Made by a program: the position numbers and the translations under genes. 64,000 bases of DNA from Ardenticatenaceae bacterium. GTDB taxonomy: Bacteria > Chloroflexota > Anaerolineae > Promineifilales > Promineifilaceae. The notes beneath the pieces are model-generated. The model was not told the DNA's origin, searched no databases, and saw only the letters and a list, made by a program, of their open reading frames with translations. How positions within the stretch are numbered: position 1 is the first letter of the stretch; each line of letters begins with the position of its first letter. The DNA lies in assembly GCA_020634235.1 (NCBI GenBank), contig JACKCB010000003.1, positions 1-64,000 on the forward strand, in the 5' to 3' direction. Positions 16,490-26,201 of this stretch are shown in pieces.

Positions 16490-18484
16490 CTAAGGGGCGC
16501 GGGTAATCTGGCCCAGGATGAGTGTGTCACCGGCCCCGGCCGGGGTGGTGAGGGGCAGGCGGGCCATTGTCTCGCGGTCGAAGAGGCCGGCGGCCAGGCG
16601 GTAGGTGCCGGGCGGCAGATCGGCCGGCCAGGGGAGGCGGTGCGGGTCGCGCAGCAGGTCGCCGGGCTGCCAGCGGGTGGTGGGGGCCAGGCCGGCCAGC
16701 GGCTTTTCGTCCACCTGGGCCACAATCTCCCCCGCTTCGTCTAGCAGGTGAATGAAGACGTCGTAGCTGCGGCCGGCCGGCTGCGCGCTGCGCCAGTAGA
16801 GGGTTAGCCGCAGGCTGTCCCCTTCGTTGGCCAGGTCGTAACCCAGCAGGTCGATGGCCGCGCCAAAGGTGGCGTTGGTTACAGTTTGGGGGGTGGCCGC
16901 GCTGACGTAGGGCCAGGTGGGGGTGTAAATCTTGGCTTCCTGGTCAAAGATGATGGTGTGCGAAGCGACCCAGAAGCGCTGGATGGGGGTGAGCAGCCAG
17001 GGGTTGGCGGCCATTTCGTAATGCCAGGTGGGGAAGATGGCCAGGTAGTCGGGCTGTATCTGGGAGAGGGCGCGGGTGTAGGCTTCGCTGCGCGGCTGGC
17101 CCAGCGGCTCTTGCAGCACGGGCCACAGCTCCGGCGAGACCAGCCCCTGCAAATCGAGGATGGGCCGTTCGGAGAGGAAGCCGATGGCCCCGATGTCGTC
17201 GGCGGCGATGACGGCCCCCGGCCGGGTGTTGGCGGCCAGCCAGCGGCCCATGGCCACGTCGATGGCCAGGATTTCCTGGGTGTTGTAGCCTAACATGCCG
17301 GCCCAGTAGGGCAGCCGGGCCAGGCCGGAGAGCAGGATAAGCAGCAGCAGCCCGGCCGGGAGCCAGCGCGGCAGTTGCAGGCGGGGCAGGTGAACCCGGC
17401 CGGGGAGCGTTTCTACCAGCCAGGCGGCCCCGGCGGCGGCCAGCAGCATCTGGAAGGGGATGAGGGGCATGGTGTAGCGGCCGTGGTGCCATACCTGGGC
17501 CACGATGGCCGGCACCAGCAGCCACAAGGCCAGGGGCCATAACAGCAGCAGCCGGCCGCGCCGCCAGGCCGGCCAGAGGCCGAAGGGCAGCAGCAGCAGG
17601 GCGGCGTAATTGTCTTGCCAGTGCAGGGCCAGCGTTTCGCGCAGGGTGCGCAGGCTGTAGAGTTGGGTGGTGTCGGCCTTGGCGTAGAAGGTGTTGGGCA
17701 GGGGCCGGCCGGTGGTACTGAGGCTGAACAGGCTGTAGGGCAGGGCGGTGAGGGCGTAGATGGCCAGGGGGAGGAGGAGGGTGCGCGGCAGTCCCGGCCG
17801 GGGTTTTGGCGAATGCCACCAATGCCAGCCGCTGCCAGCCAGGGCCAGGGCGAAGAGGGCGTGCCCTTCCGGCCGCAACTGCGCCGCCAGGCCAAACAGC
17901 AGTGCCGCCCAGCCATCCAGGCCGCGCCGGCGATACTGCCAGACGGCGGCCAGGCTGGCGGCGGCAAAGGAGGTGGTCTCCATGCCGGCCAGGCCGGCCC
18001 ACAGCAGCCGCCCGGCCAGGGCCACCCCCAGCCCGGCCAGCGCTGCCGCCCAATGCTGGCCGGTCAGGTCCAGAGCCAGCCGGTAGGTGAGCCAGAGGGT
18101 GAGCAGGAAGAAGGCGAAGCTGAGCAGCAGCGAGGGACCGAGGAACTCCTGGGTGAACAGCCCGACCACGCCCAGCAGCAGCGTCCACAGCGGGGCGGTG
18201 GAGCCAGGGGTGGGCAGGCCGGGGTTGAAGCTGAAACCGTGCCCCTGGCTGAGGTTGCGGGCGAACTGGTAATGGATGTAGGCATCGTCCAGGGGCACGC
18301 CAAAGCGCCCCCCGGTTAACGCCAGTTCGCGCCACAGAAAGTAGAGGGCGGCGAGCAGCGCGGCGGCCAGCAGCAGCAAGAAAAGGCGGGGATTGGTGCG
18401 CGTGCCGGCTGATTTGAGCTGCTCGTTGGGTGCGGCCTTGGGCGCGTTCTGTGGATTGTTGTTGGTTCTTTTTGGGGAACTCAA
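16490..18484 (-). CDS. Membrane glycosyltransferase-like protein (GT-C type) with C-terminal beta domain
   Basis: A 664-aa polytopic protein. After a ~30-residue polar N-terminus comes a first TM and the motif GVPLDDAYIHYQFARNL...NPG...GSTAPLWTLLL, typical of GT-C enzymes with an acidic DD pair in the first outer loop that binds the lipid-linked donor. Another eight or so TMs follow, then LAANTRPGAVIAADDIGAIGFLSERPILDLQGL, and the shared beta domain at about 550-660. The start is a TTG at 18484 with AGGAG 8-9 nt upstream. It lies 19 nt after the stop of the next gene and belongs to a three-gene minus-strand operon. Confidence 0.78.
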   Translation of the reverse strand: MSSPKRTNNNPQNAPKAAPNEQLKSAGTRTNPRLFLLLLAAALLAALYFLWRELALTGGRFGVPLDDAYIHYQFARNLSQGHGFSFNPGLPTPGSTAPLWTLLLGVVGLFTQEFLGPSLLLSFAFFLLTLWLTYRLALDLTGQHWAAALAGLGVALAGRLLWAGLAGMETTSFAAASLAAVWQYRRRGLDGWAALLFGLAAQLRPEGHALFALALAGSGWHWWHSPKPRPGLPRTLLLPLAIYALTALPYSLFSLSTTGRPLPNTFYAKADTTQLYSLRTLRETLALHWQDNYAALLLLPFGLWPAWRRGRLLLLWPLALWLLVPAIVAQVWHHGRYTMPLIPFQMLLAAAGAAWLVETLPGRVHLPRLQLPRWLPAGLLLLILLSGLARLPYWAGMLGYNTQEILAIDVAMGRWLAANTRPGAVIAADDIGAIGFLSERPILDLQGLVSPELWPVLQEPLGQPRSEAYTRALSQIQPDYLAIFPTWHYEMAANPWLLTPIQRFWVASHTIIFDQEAKIYTPTWPYVSAATPQTVTNATFGAAIDLLGYDLANEGDSLRLTLYWRSAQPAGRSYDVFIHLLDEAGEIVAQVDEKPLAGLAPTTRWQPGDLLRDPHRLPWPADLPPGTYRLAAGLFDRETMARLPLTTPAGAGDTLILGQITRAP

Positions 18485-18503
18485 AGGGGGTTCTCCTGCG
18501 CTG

Positions 18504-20597
18504 CTAGCCGCCGTCCCAGGCGATGGTGCCCAGAGTGGCCGGCTGGCCGAGGGGGATGAGGGTGTCGCCGGTGACGCGGTAGAAGCCGGTTTGCAGGGTG
18601 TAGCTCCCGGCCGGGAGGCCGGTGAGGAGCAGGGTGAACTGGTCGGCCACCAGTTCGCCGCGGCGCCAATCGCTGGTGGGGAACCCGGCCGGGGGGCGGT
18701 CTAGCTGCGTGGCCAGGCGGCCAGCTTCGTCCAGCAGGTGGACGTAGGCGGTGTAGTTGGCGGTGAGCGGGCTGACGGCCTGCCAATAGAGGGTTACGTA
18801 GAGCTGGTCCGCTTCGCGCAGGCCGACCCAATCGACCAGGGCGATGGTCTCCCCGGCCGGGCTGCTAAAGGCCACGTCGGTGGGGTTGCGGCCGGGCAGG
18901 CGTGGGGCCTCGGCCGGCACGCGGAAGGGGATGACGCCGAACTGCGCCGCTTCGGCCTGGCCGGTGGGGAAGAAATCTTGCAGGCGGGCCAGGGTGGTGG
19001 TGTCGGCCGGCCGGACGTAGTAGAGGATGGGCTGGTTGGGCAGCCCGGCCGGGACGACGCCGCCGGGGCCATAGAAATCCGCCAGCCGCGCCGTATCCCC
19101 GTTCAGGGCGAAGTAAATGGTGGCCATCTCCTCTTGGGTGGGGGTGAGGTAGAGGGTGGTGCTGGCCGGTTCGGCGGCGGCGGCCAGGCCCAACTGCCAG
19201 TCGTCCTGGTAGAAAGCGGCGGGCAAATCGGGGTGATTCGCATAGCGAACGAAGTAATCGTAGACGGCCAGGCTGGCGCTGAGGGCCAGGGCGGTGAGGA
19301 TGAGCCAGGGAGCCAGGGGGGCTACCCGGCCGGGGCGCGCCGCCAGCCAATCCCACAGCCAGTTGGCCCCCAGGGCGGCCAGGATGGCTACCACCGGGGC
19401 GATGCCGGCCATACGGCCGAAGTGGGGCGCGTCGCCGCTGAGCAGGGTGGGCAGGAGCATGACGCCCAGCCAGAGGAGCAGGAATAGGCTGCGCCAGCGC
19501 CATCCCTGGCTGCTGTGGCGCTGCGACCACAGATGGCCCAGGCCGAGCAAAAAGAAGCTGGCCTGGAGGGGGTCGAGGTAGGCCCGGCCGGGGAGATTGT
19601 GGCGCAGGTGGGTTTCGCCGTACCAGAAGAGGCCGCGGATGACCCGGCCAATGTTGTTGAGCCAGGTGAGCCAGGGACGGTCGGGGAAGGTGCCCAAGCC
19701 CTTGTTGGCCACATAGCCGGTGCGAAAAATGAAGAAGTAGGGGTAGCGGGCGAAGAAGATGAGCAGTGGGGCGGCGGTTAGGAGGGCGGCGGCAGCCATG
19801 GCGGCCACCGCTCGCCACAGGGGGCGGGCGGCGGGCACGCGCCAGAACCAGAGGGGGATGAAGAGTATGAAGAGCAGGGGCAGCAGCCGGGCGGCGGCGT
19901 AGGTGTAGATGCCCAGCCCCAGGCCGACGCCGGCCAGGATGAACCAGGCCAGGGGGCTGAGACGGCCCCGGCCGGGGTCGTTCTGTGCGCGGTTGATGGC
20001 CTGCCAGAAGCAGTAGATGGTCAGGGTTTCCAGGGGGAGGAAGAGCATTACCCGCAGGCCGAAGCGGCTGAAGGTGAGGGCGGGATAGAGGATGGCCAGG
20101 AGGAAGGCGGCCAGGTAGGGCACGCGCTGTGTGCCCGGCCGGTTGTGGACCAGGGCCTGGGCGGCCAGGAAGGTGGTGAAAACGGCCAGCACGCCGGCCG
20201 CGGCCGGCACGGCGCGCAGGGCAAATGGTCCCGCGCCGAATAGTTTGATGGACAGGGCCATGAGGTAGATGTGCAGCGGTTCGCGGCCGTAGTTGCCTTC
20301 AAAGAAGATGGGGAAGCGGGTTTCTGCCGGCGGGCGGTTGGCGTGGGCGTCGGCCGCGTACAGCTCCCAGCCTTCGTAGAAGTTGGGGAAGGTCTGGCCC
20401 TGGGCCAGGGCGAGGGCGTCCAGGCCGTTGTAGGCTTCGTCGTGGTAGAGGCCGGGCGGCAGGTCGCCGAGCTGCCAGAAGCGCAGCAGGGTGGCCAGCA
20501 GCAGGATGGCGGCGAGGGTGAGCCACTGGCTGCGCCGGCGGCGGTCTGCCTGGCGGCGGTCTGCCGCACGGCGGGGTTGGGCGGCGCGTTTGCTCAT
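18504..20597 (-). CDS. PMT/ArnT-like membrane glycosyltransferase with C-terminal beta domain
   Basis: A 697-aa protein. An Arg-rich cytoplasmic N-terminus is followed by TM1 and LPPGLYHDEAYNGLDALAL, the acidic donor-binding motif of GT39/GT83-like enzymes, then about ten more TMs, a periplasmic-like domain and the shared beta domain at about 585-697 (YVTLYWQA, YVHLLDEAGRLATQ, GLPAGSYTLQTGFY). The ATG at 20597 overlaps the stop of the upstream gene as ATGA, showing translational coupling; the longer open frame upstream of it is read-through of the neighbour. It probably transfers a sugar to a protein or envelope polymer at the outer face of the membrane. Confidence 0.82.
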   Translation of the reverse strand: MSKRAAQPRRAADRRQADRRRRSQWLTLAAILLLATLLRFWQLGDLPPGLYHDEAYNGLDALALAQGQTFPNFYEGWELYAADAHANRPPAETRFPIFFEGNYGREPLHIYLMALSIKLFGAGPFALRAVPAAAGVLAVFTTFLAAQALVHNRPGTQRVPYLAAFLLAILYPALTFSRFGLRVMLFLPLETLTIYCFWQAINRAQNDPGRGRLSPLAWFILAGVGLGLGIYTYAAARLLPLLFILFIPLWFWRVPAARPLWRAVAAMAAAALLTAAPLLIFFARYPYFFIFRTGYVANKGLGTFPDRPWLTWLNNIGRVIRGLFWYGETHLRHNLPGRAYLDPLQASFFLLGLGHLWSQRHSSQGWRWRSLFLLLWLGVMLLPTLLSGDAPHFGRMAGIAPVVAILAALGANWLWDWLAARPGRVAPLAPWLILTALALSASLAVYDYFVRYANHPDLPAAFYQDDWQLGLAAAAEPASTTLYLTPTQEEMATIYFALNGDTARLADFYGPGGVVPAGLPNQPILYYVRPADTTTLARLQDFFPTGQAEAAQFGVIPFRVPAEAPRLPGRNPTDVAFSSPAGETIALVDWVGLREADQLYVTLYWQAVSPLTANYTAYVHLLDEAGRLATQLDRPPAGFPTSDWRRGELVADQFTLLLTGLPAGSYTLQTGFYRVTGDTLIPLGQPATLGTIAWDGG

Positions 20598-23062
20598 GGG
20601 ATGGTTACCTGGCCCAGCAGGCGCTGATCGTCCCCGGCCGGGGTGTGCCAGCGGGCGAACGTGGTGGGTTGGTAGAGGCCGGTGGTGAGGTGGTAGGTCC
20701 CGGCCGGGAGGTTGGCGGGGAGGGGGAGCGCGTGCTGCAGCAGGAGCCAATCGCCGCTGCGCCACCCTTCCCAGGGCGCGCCCAGGCCATCCCACTGGCT
20801 GACGATTTGGCCGTTGGCGTCGAGGAGGTGGATGAAGATTTGCACCGGCCGGGGGCTGCCGCTGGTTTGCCAGGCGGTTTGCAGGGTGAGGTCCCGGCCG
20901 GGGGTGGCGGTGGGTGGCAGTTGGGCGGCCAGCAGGCGAATCTGGCCATCGTCTTGCTGGAAGGGGGTGTTGGGCTGCTGGTTCCAGGTGGCGATTTCGG
21001 CTTGCAGGATGGCCGCAGCGTCCGGCCGTAGGGAGGTGGGGACGAGGGGCTGGGCGGGGACGGGCGTGAGTTGGGCCAGCAGGGGCGCGAAGGCGGCGGT
21101 GGTGGGGTTGTTGAGGACGAGCCAGGCGGGTTCCCGGCCGGGGAGGAGCAGCGCTTGCGCGGGGTCGAACCAGTGGGGCACGATGTCGTTGCTGCCCATT
21201 TGCGCGTAGTCAGCCGGGGCGATGTCGTCTAGCTGGACGCCACCCAGGGCGAGGTGAACGGTGGGGCCGGTGGCGGGTACGTCGTAGAGGAAGATGCTGT
21301 AGCCGATTTTGGCGAATGGTTGGCGGTCGCGGAACCAGGCGAACTGGTCGTGGTCCTGAAAGAGGACGCCTTGCAGGTTGGTGGCGCTGATGGCGTAGCG
21401 GCCGGGGGCCGGCCCGGCCGGGTAAAAGGGGCGGGCGTTGGGGTTCATCAGGCGGGGGGGGTAGCTGTCCAGGCCGTTGTAGTTCAGGCCGTAGTAGCCC
21501 GGCCGGGCCTCGCCGAAGTAGCTGAGCCAGAGCGGGGCGGGGTCGTTGGCCTGCTGCCAGGCGGCTAGCCCGGCGAGGTCCTGGCCCCAGTCCAGGTTGC
21601 TGTCTACCAGGGCGCGCCAACCGTTGTTGGGACCGCCGGCCAGCAGGTTGAAATAGGCCAGGAAGTGGGGGGCAAGCCACAGGGTGGCCAGGGCCAGCCA
21701 GCCGGTTAGCAGCCAGGGGAGGGCCGGCCGCCACTGCCCGGCGGTGGGGCGGCGGTCCTGGGGGAGCCGCCGCGGTCGGGGGTTGAGGCTGGCGGCGGTG
21801 AAGATGGTGAGGAAGGGCAGCACGGGCAGGATGTGGCGGTAGCCGATGTTGATGTCGGTGGTGAGGGCGATGGCGAAGAAGCCCCCGGCCGGGATGAGCA
21901 GGGCGGCCAGATCGGTGTAGGGGCGGGGGCGACCGGCCCAACGCCGGCGCAGCCGCAGGAGTGCGCCGCCCAGCAGCAGCAGGGTGGGCAGGGGGGTTTT
22001 GAGCAGAAAGACGATGGGGAAGTAGTACCACCAGCCTTGCTGGCTGTATTGGCCGAGCAGGAAGGCGCTGGTGGACTGCTGCACCCGGCCGCCGATGTCT
22101 AGTAGTTGGGTCAGGTGGTGGGCCAGGGGTAGGGTGCGGCCGGCCAGTTGGGGCAGGGTGGCCAGGTCGGTGGGCAGGGGGCCGATGTCGAAGCCGTAGG
22201 TGGCCCACAGGGTGAGTAGGGCGGCCAGGGGGTAGGCGAGCAGGAGTTGGTAGAGGGGCCCGGCCGGGAAGCGTTTTTGCTGCCGCCACTGTTCGGCCAG
22301 GGCGACCAGGATGACCAGGGCGAAGAGGGGGATGAAGAGGGCGGCGGTGAATTTGGTGTTTTGCAGCAGGCCGAAGGTGGCACCGGCCAGCAGGGCGTTG
22401 GCCCAACCCGGCCGGTGCAGAAAGCGCCACAAGGTGTAGCCGGCCAGGGCGGCGGCCGCGGTTAGCCCCAGATCGGTGGTGGTGAGGCGGGTGTGGGCCA
22501 GGATGTTGGGGTCCAGGGCGAGGAGGGCGGTGGCCAGCAGGCCGGCCCAGGGGTTGCGGGTGAGGGCCCAGGCCCAGCGGCCGGCCAGGGCGGCCAGCAG
22601 CAGCCCCAGCCAGACGGTAGGCAGCCGGGCCAGGAGCATAACGTGGCCCACGTCGTTGCCAATCTCCCATAGGAACAGCTCGGCCGGGCGGTGGAAGCTG
22701 GTGCCCTGGAAGGCGGGGTCAGCGGTGGGTAGGAGGACGGTGGGGTCGTTGGCCAGCAGGCTGGCGTTGAGGGCGTTGAGGCCCAGGGGATGGCCGACGC
22801 GGATCTGTTGGTTTTCGCGGCGCAGGTAGGCCAGGCCGCGCACCAGGAAGCCCTGTTCGTCAAAGGTGGGGCTTTCGCGGACCAGGCTGTGCAGGGCCAG
22901 GGCAAACATGAGCCAGAGGAGCAGGAGGGTGAGCCAACCGGCGCGATTGAGGCGTCCCGGCCGGGGGGGGGCAGCCTTGCCTGAGACAAACGAAAAGGGT
23001 GTGGTCACGATGTGCGGGCCAAAAAAAGCCTTTCGCGCGTGGTCCCTACCTGTCCGGCCCAC
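20594..23062 (-). CDS. PMT-like (GT39-type) membrane glycosyltransferase with C-terminal beta domain
   Basis: About 800-820 aa. Family markers are RESPTFDEQGFLVRGLAYLR (donor-site acidic motif), LALDPNILAHTRLTTTDLG, NIGYRHILPVLPFL and VDSNLDWGQDLAGL, all shared with the protein at 34059, which makes the two paralogs. It differs from that one in carrying the extra beta domain at about 705-822. The start is uncertain: the frame opens with a GTG at 23062, but a GTG at 23008 just ahead of the hydrophobic N-terminus is also possible. It is the first gene of the 23062-16490 operon. Confidence 0.8.
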   Translation of the reverse strand: MGRTGRDHARKAFFGPHIVTTPFSFVSGKAAPPRPGRLNRAGWLTLLLLWLMFALALHSLVRESPTFDEQGFLVRGLAYLRRENQQIRVGHPLGLNALNASLLANDPTVLLPTADPAFQGTSFHRPAELFLWEIGNDVGHVMLLARLPTVWLGLLLAALAGRWAWALTRNPWAGLLATALLALDPNILAHTRLTTTDLGLTAAAALAGYTLWRFLHRPGWANALLAGATFGLLQNTKFTAALFIPLFALVILVALAEQWRQQKRFPAGPLYQLLLAYPLAALLTLWATYGFDIGPLPTDLATLPQLAGRTLPLAHHLTQLLDIGGRVQQSTSAFLLGQYSQQGWWYYFPIVFLLKTPLPTLLLLGGALLRLRRRWAGRPRPYTDLAALLIPAGGFFAIALTTDINIGYRHILPVLPFLTIFTAASLNPRPRRLPQDRRPTAGQWRPALPWLLTGWLALATLWLAPHFLAYFNLLAGGPNNGWRALVDSNLDWGQDLAGLAAWQQANDPAPLWLSYFGEARPGYYGLNYNGLDSYPPRLMNPNARPFYPAGPAPGRYAISATNLQGVLFQDHDQFAWFRDRQPFAKIGYSIFLYDVPATGPTVHLALGGVQLDDIAPADYAQMGSNDIVPHWFDPAQALLLPGREPAWLVLNNPTTAAFAPLLAQLTPVPAQPLVPTSLRPDAAAILQAEIATWNQQPNTPFQQDDGQIRLLAAQLPPTATPGRDLTLQTAWQTSGSPRPVQIFIHLLDANGQIVSQWDGLGAPWEGWRSGDWLLLQHALPLPANLPAGTYHLTTGLYQPTTFARWHTPAGDDQRLLGQVTIP

Positions 23063-23108
23063 TCGCGAGAGGCTTCTGAAGGATCAGCAGCGCTGGGTGG
23101 TTGTTGGG

Positions 23109-23136
23109 GGAGCGCCGGCAGAAATGCCGGCGCTCC
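23109..23136. terminator. Strong GC hairpin downstream of the surface-protein gene
   Basis: GGAGCGCCGGCA (23109-23120) and TGCCGGCGCTCC (23125-23136) form a perfect 12-bp stem with a four-base loop. It lies between the stop of the minus-strand surface protein (23239) and the next minus-strand gene. There is no U-run, so it could be a transcription end or mRNA-stabilising structure. A second, weaker stem, CCGGAGCC (23177-23184) / GGCTCCGG (23200-23207), lies closer to the stop. Confidence 0.5.
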
Positions 23137-23238
23137 TGGGTTATGACCGTTCTTACTCACCCGGAGGTGGCGCCGGCCGGAGCCGTGTCCCAATTGACAG
23201 GCTCCGGGGGCGGTCACTAAACCGTTGGCCTGAAGCGG

Positions 23239-24780
23239 TTAATTATCGAGCGGACGGACTTCGACGTAGTCCCAGCGCCAGGTGGAGTTGCTGTACTCAT
23301 CCGTGGAGCCGAAGACGCCGAAGTAGGGATCGTTGACCCAGCGGGTGTCATCCAGGGTGGCGTACTGCTGGCCATTGACGAACATACGCAGGCCGTCGGG
23401 GCGCACTTCAATCTTCCAGGTATTCCAGTCGGAAGGATTGGCGCTGTTGAGCGGGTCAATCAGGAACCAGTTGCCGTAGTCGTCGCCAAGCCGCTTCATG
23501 GGGCTGCCGCCACAGGTGGGGCACCACACCAGGTAGTCAACTTGTTCGAACTGCACTTTTAGCGGCCCGTACCAGATGACGTTGGGCAGGTAGAAGTGGT
23601 TGAAGCACAGGCTGTGCTCATACACGCCGGCCAGGGAGCTCCAGTCGGGGCAGATGTCGCCGGGGAAGTCGCCGCCGGCCACCAGGCCATGGGAGACCAG
23701 GTTGCCGAAGTTGGCGATCTGGGTGCGATATTCGATGACGTAGGGCGGTTCGGGGGCGCGCACCATGGGGCTGGCGATACCCCAGTCCCAGGAGTCTTCG
23801 ATGCGCAGGATGAGCAGGCCGTTGCCTTCGCGCACTTCGTGGAAGACGGTGACTTCTTCGATGAAGGTGGTGCGGCGGATGGCCCAATCGTTGATGGAGG
23901 TGGTGAAGTCGTCGCGGTAAGCGCCGATGACTTGCACTGCATTGGACCAGCCGCTGGAGCCGGAGGTGTTGTAGGCGCGCACGCGGTAGAAGTACTCGTT
24001 GTGGATGGTGAGCGACTTCTGAATCTCGGTGCTGGTGTTGTTGCCCATGTTGTAGATGGTGACGCTGGCGAAGTCAGGTGTCTGGGACTCCTGGAGTTCG
24101 TAGAAGACGTCAGCGCCAACGCTGGTCCAGGCGACGGTCCAGCGATTCTCGTAGGAAGCGCGGGTGATGGACAGAATGGGGGCGCCGGATGGTGGCGGGG
24201 GGGGAGCCGTGATCGTGGGCAGATAGACTTTGAAGAAGATGACGGTGGTAGTGGCGCTGTCAGACAGGGTGCCACCGGGGCCGGCCAGTTCAGCGATGTT
24301 TTCGATGATGGTGCCCTCCGTGGTGCCGGGATTGACGTAAGCCGTGAAGCTGACGATGACCTGGGCGCTGTCGGAGATGTTGCCGGTCCAGGTGATGACG
24401 CCGCCGGCGATGCCGGCGCTGCCGCCGGTGGCGCTGAGGCTGTTGTTGACGTAAGTTACATCGGCCGGCAGGGTGTCGGTCATCATGACGCCTATGGCGG
24501 GGTCGCTACCGATGTTGTCGATCTGGATGGTGTAGGCCAGGTGCGCGCCGGGCGCGGCCTGGGCCCGGTTGACGGTTTTGTCCATCTGGAGCACGGGGCT
24601 GCCTGTGGGGGTCTTTGTCTGGCTGCCGGTATTGGGGTCGGTGGCACTGGTGTCGCTCTCCTGAGCGAAAAGGGTGCCGGCGAACAGCCCGGTGAGCAGC
24701 AGGGCCAGGACAAGGCTAAGGGCAAGGGGGGCGAGGCGCTTTTTGCGCTGTGGGGTGCGCATCGTGAATCTTTTCTGCAT
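23239..24780 (-). CDS. Secreted surface protein: DUF11 repeat, FN3-like and LamG-like domains
   Basis: A 513-aa exported protein. A charged start and hydrophobic stretch (residues ~18-38, ending LFAQES) form a signal peptide. Residues ~60-175 are a DUF11-type beta domain (MDKTVNRAQAAPGAHLAYTIQIDN...TDTLPADVTYV), then a Pro-rich linker, an FN3-like domain near 200-285 (YFYRVRAYNTSGSSGWSNAV), and a C-terminal jelly-roll of ~215 residues (DDFTTSINDWAI ... WKIEVRPDGLRMFVNGQQYA) typical of concanavalin/LamG-like sugar-binding folds. The start has a GGAGGT ribosome site 9 nt upstream. It likely acts on the cell surface or matrix and may be a substrate of the neighbouring glycosyltransferases (inference). 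AT-richer codon use than its neighbours is noticeable. Confidence 0.75.
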   Translation of the reverse strand: MQKRFTMRTPQRKKRLAPLALSLVLALLLTGLFAGTLFAQESDTSATDPNTGSQTKTPTGSPVLQMDKTVNRAQAAPGAHLAYTIQIDNIGSDPAIGVMMTDTLPADVTYVNNSLSATGGSAGIAGGVITWTGNISDSAQVIVSFTAYVNPGTTEGTIIENIAELAGPGGTLSDSATTTVIFFKVYLPTITAPPPPPSGAPILSITRASYENRWTVAWTSVGADVFYELQESQTPDFASVTIYNMGNNTSTEIQKSLTIHNEYFYRVRAYNTSGSSGWSNAVQVIGAYRDDFTTSINDWAIRRTTFIEEVTVFHEVREGNGLLILRIEDSWDWGIASPMVRAPEPPYVIEYRTQIANFGNLVSHGLVAGGDFPGDICPDWSSLAGVYEHSLCFNHFYLPNVIWYGPLKVQFEQVDYLVWCPTCGGSPMKRLGDDYGNWFLIDPLNSANPSDWNTWKIEVRPDGLRMFVNGQQYATLDDTRWVNDPYFGVFGSTDEYSNSTWRWDYVEVRPLDN

Positions 24781-24868
24781 GTGGGGATTACCTCCAGTTC
24801 CTTCGAATCCTATCTGTTTTCATCAAAGTACCCGGCCGGGGCCGGGCTGCGTCCAATCCAAAAACGCG

Positions 24869-24896
24869 ATCTTATCATTATCTCATACTTCGTCAA
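24869..24896 (-). promoter_or_regulatory. Promoter candidate for the surface-protein gene
   Basis: On the minus strand TTGACG (24896-24891), 16 bases and TAAGAT (24874-24869) lie ~90 nt before the start codon, in an AT-rich island. Confidence 0.42.
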
Positions 24897-24940
24897 AAGT
24901 TGGCCCGGGTCCGGCGGCGGCGCGCTCCGGCTGCGGGGGA

Positions 24941-26158
24941 TCAGGTGGCGTGTCCGGCTCCGAGTGATTCGTAGAAGGCGATGGTTTGGGCGGCGATTTT
25001 GTCCCAGGTGAACAGGCCGGCCACCTGCCCGGCCGCGCCGGCCAACCGCTGGCGTGTGAGGGCGTCATTTTGCAGGCTGGTGATGTCCTGGGCCAGCCCG
25101 GCCGGGTCACCGGCCGGGGTGAGCCAGATATTTTCCTGGTGGACCAGTTCTGGTATGGGGGCGGCGGGGTGGGTGGAGAGCACCGGCCGGGCGTGGGCCA
25201 GGGCGGCCATGAGCGAACCGCGGCGCAGGGAAACCCCATCGCGGTAGGGCAGGACGACGAGATCGGCGGCGTGCAGGTAGGTGGAGACCCCTTCGTCGGG
25301 CAGGAAATCGGTCCAGTGTACCCGGCCGGGGAGGCCCAGGCTGGCGATGAGGCTGTCTAGCTGCTGAAAGAAGGCCTGGTTGTTGGCGGGGTCACTGTCG
25401 CCGGTACGGCCGCCGATGAAGACAAGATGGGTTTGCGGCGCTAGTTGGGCCAGGGCGTGCAGCAGGGTGTCGGCCCCTTTGCTTTCGTTGAGGAAGCCAA
25501 AATAGCCCAGCAGAAAGTCGCCCTCGCCTAGCCCCAGGGTGGCGCGGGCGGCGGTTACTGCCCCGGCCGGGGGGTGATGGGTGACGATGTTGCTGCCGAT
25601 GGGGATGTGGCGCAGCCGCCCGGCCGGGAGGCCAATCTGTTGCAGGCGGGCGTAGTCGGCGGCGTTGGTGGCGATGACGCCATCGGCCAGGCGGGCCAGG
25701 CTGTGCACGACCTGCGTGCGCAGCGGGCCGGCTTTGGGGAAAAGGTAGGGGACGCGCAGATCATGAAAGGTGACCACGCTCTTGACCAGGCCGCGCAGCC
25801 GCCAGGGGGCGAAGTTGATGGCCGGCAGGCGCATGTTGAAGGCGGCGGCCTGGTATTGGATGTTGATTACGTCCAGGGAGAAGCGCAGGGCGATGTCGGC
25901 GACCAGGCTGACGTCGCTCCAGGACCAGCGCCGGGCGCGAGGGTGCAGTTGGGCGTAGCCGATGTCGATTGGCTCGCGCAGTTCGTTGAAGCGGTAGGGG
26001 CGGTCGCCGGGCCTGGGCGGGCGGGCGAGGCGGCTGGTGATGATGTGGACGTTGTGCCCGGCCGGGGCCATTTCGCGGGCCAGGGCCTGGGTAAACGCCC
26101 CCACGCCCCCTTGCATGGGGGGGTATTCGCCGGTGACAAAGCCAATGTTTAGGGGCAT
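24941..26158 (-). CDS. GT4-family glycosyltransferase
   Basis: A 405-aa GT-B enzyme. The N-terminus NIGFVTGEYPPMQGGVGAFTQAL is the usual first strand and Gly-rich loop of GT4; HIPIGSNIV begins the C-terminal Rossmann domain, with FLLGYFGFLNESKGADTLLHAL as donor-site region and VLPYRDGVSLRRGSLMAALAHARPVLST in place of the common E-x7-E. The ATG at 26158 gives this canonical start; the frame is open for 35 more codons. It probably adds a hexose to an exopolysaccharide or glycolipid precursor in the cytoplasm. Confidence 0.88.
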   Translation of the reverse strand: MPLNIGFVTGEYPPMQGGVGAFTQALAREMAPAGHNVHIITSRLARPPRPGDRPYRFNELREPIDIGYAQLHPRARRWSWSDVSLVADIALRFSLDVINIQYQAAAFNMRLPAINFAPWRLRGLVKSVVTFHDLRVPYLFPKAGPLRTQVVHSLARLADGVIATNAADYARLQQIGLPAGRLRHIPIGSNIVTHHPPAGAVTAARATLGLGEGDFLLGYFGFLNESKGADTLLHALAQLAPQTHLVFIGGRTGDSDPANNQAFFQQLDSLIASLGLPGRVHWTDFLPDEGVSTYLHAADLVVLPYRDGVSLRRGSLMAALAHARPVLSTHPAAPIPELVHQENIWLTPAGDPAGLAQDITSLQNDALTRQRLAGAAGQVAGLFTWDKIAAQTIAFYESLGAGHAT

Positions 26159-26201
26159 GGGGCGTGGTTTGGTCTGCGCGCTGCGGCCGGCGGCCAGGCG
26201 G

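Noticed and set aside
23596..25011. 471-codon plus-strand frame
   Set aside because: Antisense of the DUF11-type surface protein and the spacer beyond it; Gly/Val/Asp-rich with no motif.
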